64,000 bases of DNA from Acidobacteriota bacterium. GTDB lineage: Bacteria > Acidobacteriota > Vicinamibacteria > Vicinamibacterales > CAVVIG01. Below the pieces are notes generated by a model, which did no database searches, was not told the origin of the DNA, and worked only from the letters and a program-made list of their open reading frames with translations. The stretch is taken from NCBI GenBank assembly GCA_018268955.1, contig JAFDVO010000010.1, positions 37,246-101,245 on the forward strand, written 5' to 3'. The position numbers were made by a program, and so were the translations under genes. Below are positions 62,135 through 64,000 of this stretch, in pieces (the stretch's first letter is position 1; each line of letters begins with the position of its first letter).

Positions 62135-63316
62135 ATGCACGATGTCGCGATAGTCGGAGGGGGTCCTGGAGGGCTCTACGCCGCGCTGCACCTCGCACGC
62201 CGCGGCGTCGACGTCGTCGTGTTCGAGGAACACGAGATCCCCGGGCGACCGGTCCACTGCACGGGTGTGCTCGCGGATGAGGCGTTCGCGGAGTTCGACC
62301 TGCCGCGCTCCTCGGTGCTGAATCCGCTCCGCACGGTCGTGTTCACCGGCCCGTCCGGTGCAACGATCGACTACACCACGGCGTCGGCCGAGGCAGTGGT
62401 CATCGACCGATCCGCGTTCGACCAGGCACTCGCCGAACAGGCACAGCTCGCTGGCGCGCAACTCCTTGTAGGCCGACGCGTGCTCGATGTTGCGCCGAGC
62501 GGATCCCGCGTCACCCTGACGTTGGCAACCGGGGAGTCGGCGCACGCACGGGCAGCAATCCTGGCCTGCGGCGCCAACTACGCCATCCAGCGGCGCCTCG
62601 GCTTCGGCATGCCGGCGCTGCATCTCCAATCCGCACAGCGTGAGCTGGCGGCTGACACGTCAGGTCCTGTGGAGGTGCACTTCGGCCACGATGTTGCGCC
62701 GCGTGGGTTTGCGTGGGCGGTTCCGGTGCAGCGGCCCCATGGAGCGTTCGTGCGCGTCGGCCTCATGTGCGACGGCAACGCGCGCGATCGGTTCTCCAGG
62801 TTCATCGCTGCCGTCGGGCCGCGCTGGGGCATCGCGGCACACGAGATGACGACGGCGGCTCCACGTACCAAGATCCTGCCGCTCGGCCCCGTGGCGAGGA
62901 CCTACGGTCCACGCGTTCTCGCCGTCGGCGATGCCGCGGGGCTCGTGAAGGCGACGACTGGCGGCGGCATTTACTACAGCCTGTTGAGTGCGCGAATGGC
63001 GGCTGACGTCTTGACCGACGCCCTCCGCACAGACCAACTCGACGCACCGACACTCGCCAGCTACGAACACTCGTGGCGACAGGCGCTCGGCGATGAGATC
63101 GACGCGCAGATGGAACTGCGGCGACTCTCGCATCACATGTCCGATGCCGATATCGATGCGCTGTTCGAACTCGCCCGCACCGACGGCGTCATGCCGATCG
63201 TCCGCCGTACCGCGCAGTTCAACCGCCACCGGCACCTCATCATGTCCCTCCTGAACCATCCGCCCGCACGCCGGCTGCTGATGCGGCACGTGCTCGGCTG
63301 GGGACGGATCGCGTAG
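62135..63316 (+). CDS. FAD-dependent oxidoreductase (geranylgeranyl-reductase-like)
   Basis: This 393-residue protein has the N-terminal FAD motif VAIVGGGPGGLYAALHLARRGVDVVVFEEHE, then PVHCTGVLADEAF, and the second FAD motif VLAVGDAAGLVKATTGGGIYYSLLSARMAADVL. This matches the geranylgeranyl reductase and related flavoprotein family that reduces isoprenoid double bonds or hydroxylates aromatic rings. The C-terminal part is helical. It could reduce a polyprenyl carrier of the polymer or a quinone; this is a guess from context. It is coupled by position to the ABC transporter and the next gene. Confidence 0.85.
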   Translation: MHDVAIVGGGPGGLYAALHLARRGVDVVVFEEHEIPGRPVHCTGVLADEAFAEFDLPRSSVLNPLRTVVFTGPSGATIDYTTASAEAVVIDRSAFDQALAEQAQLAGAQLLVGRRVLDVAPSGSRVTLTLATGESAHARAAILACGANYAIQRRLGFGMPALHLQSAQRELAADTSGPVEVHFGHDVAPRGFAWAVPVQRPHGAFVRVGLMCDGNARDRFSRFIAAVGPRWGIAAHEMTTAAPRTKILPLGPVARTYGPRVLAVGDAAGLVKATTGGGIYYSLLSARMAADVLTDALRTDQLDAPTLASYEHSWRQALGDEIDAQMELRRLSHHMSDADIDALFELARTDGVMPIVRRTAQFNRHRHLIMSLLNHPPARRLLMRHVLGWGRIA

Positions 63317-63332
63317 GGCTCCTGCCACTCCC

Positions 63333-64000
63333 GTGTCCCTGCTCGCGCGCCGCACCCTGATTGCCGCCAGCCTGCTCGCGCTGGCGTGGGGTGCGCTGGC
63401 GTTCGGTGCTGTTTACCCCTGGGCCTACGTTCCGCTGGGGATCGCGTGCGCCGTCATCGGCGCTGTCGCGCTCGTAACTTACCGACCGCTTCACGCACCT
63501 GTTCGCCCTTTCACGATCGCCATCGGCAGCATCACGCTGGTCATCGCGCTGCAGCTCGTGCCGCTTCCGCTGCCGTGGCTCGCGAAGGTGAGCCCGGGCA
63601 CCGATCGCTTCCTCCGCAGCTACGACCTGTCGTACTCGATCGGCCGGACCTCGGAGTCGCCGGACGACAGCGTGTCCCACCGTCCCGCGCACCCCATATC
63701 GATTGCTCCGGAACGGACGGGCCGGGGGTTGGCCCTGTTCGGTGCATTCGCGCTGTTCACGCTCGGCCTCACTGCCGCGTTGTCCGTCCACGGCGCTGTG
63801 CCGCTCGTACGAGGCGTCGTCGCATTGGGCGTCGTGCTCGCCTTGATCGGCATCATCCAGTACGCCGTCACCGGAGGTGCCACTTACACCCTGAAGATCT
63901 ACGGGTTCTGGACGCCACAGTACCGTGGGTCCCCCTTCGGCCCCTTCATCAATCGCAATCACTTCGCCGGCTGGATGTTGATGGCGCTGCCAGTCGCGGT
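63333..64000 (+). CDS. O-antigen ligase/polymerase-like membrane protein, N-terminal part (cut by window edge)
   Basis: The first 222 codons of a larger membrane protein are visible, starting at GTG 16 nt after the previous stop. There are at least five hydrophobic helices, beginning ASLLALAWGALAFGAVYPWAY. The segment GSPFGPFINRNHFAGWMLMALP matches the O-antigen ligase/polymerase family motif with N-R-N-H-F-A-G. It may be a second Wzy or ligase of the polysaccharide pathway. The catalytic periplasmic loop lies beyond the window. Confidence 0.82.
   Translation, partial: MSLLARRTLIAASLLALAWGALAFGAVYPWAYVPLGIACAVIGAVALVTYRPLHAPVRPFTIAIGSITLVIALQLVPLPLPWLAKVSPGTDRFLRSYDLSYSIGRTSESPDDSVSHRPAHPISIAPERTGRGLALFGAFALFTLGLTAALSVHGAVPLVRGVVALGVVLALIGIIQYAVTGGATYTLKIYGFWTPQYRGSPFGPFINRNHFAGWMLMALPVA

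Overview
The window is GC-rich, gene-dense chromosomal DNA. It most likely comes from an Acidobacteriota bacterium of the Vicinamibacteria type. The main pointers are a VWFA protein of the family named after Acidobacteria (TIGR03436), an M1 peptidase and DUF5658 protein of the kind common there, a PCYCGC lipoprotein, and many coupled genes with ATGA or TGATG junctions. No rRNA, tRNA, CRISPR array, phage or insertion sequence was seen, and no reading frame looks broken.

Region 1 (1-24 kb) is mostly housekeeping. It holds an aminotransferase tail coupled to malQ, a secreted VWFA protein with an OmpA lipoprotein, an alanine-aminotransferase-like enzyme, a DUF5658 membrane protein, a Kbl-like alpha-oxoamine synthase coupled to an M1 peptidase, a solitary NuoG-like subunit, DsbD, a beta-barrel protein, a GAF membrane protein, GlnA, a small lipoprotein, a GAF-SpoIIE phosphatase, a FabZ-like hotdog protein, a 49-residue membrane protein, an EamA transporter, a PCYCGC lipoprotein and a hybrid histidine kinase.

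Region 2 (23.6-35.4 kb) is regulatory. It contains a FliA-type sigma factor, an orphan phosphoacceptor (DHp) protein, a small helix-turn-helix protein, two canonical sigma54 activators, a diguanylate cyclase, a lipoprotein with calcium-loop-like repeats, and a third activator-like protein that lacks GAFTGA and has altered Walker motifs. The sigma factor gene has a good sigma54-type promoter and a pair of 16-bp inverted repeats 32 bp apart upstream. This suggests an activator - sigma54 - sigma28-like cascade. A 443-residue protein with eleven 14-residue repeats also lies here.

Region 3 (35.5-64 kb) is a large polysaccharide locus: outer-membrane barrel, Wza-like exporter, Wzc-like tyrosine kinase, flippase, nine glycosyltransferases, a polymerase-like membrane protein, an asparagine synthetase, a carbamoyltransferase, a GDP-fucose-synthase-like enzyme, a priming sugar transferase, a nucleotidyltransferase, an ABC exporter, an FAD oxidoreductase and the start of an O-antigen-ligase-like protein. 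The product is probably a Wzx/Wzy-type exopolysaccharide with decorated sugars. The upstream regulators, including the diguanylate cyclase and the atypical activator, plausibly control it.

Several monocistronic genes have a TANNNT hexamer only 6-11 nt before the start codon and no Shine-Dalgarno sequence, suggesting leaderless or near-leaderless transcripts.
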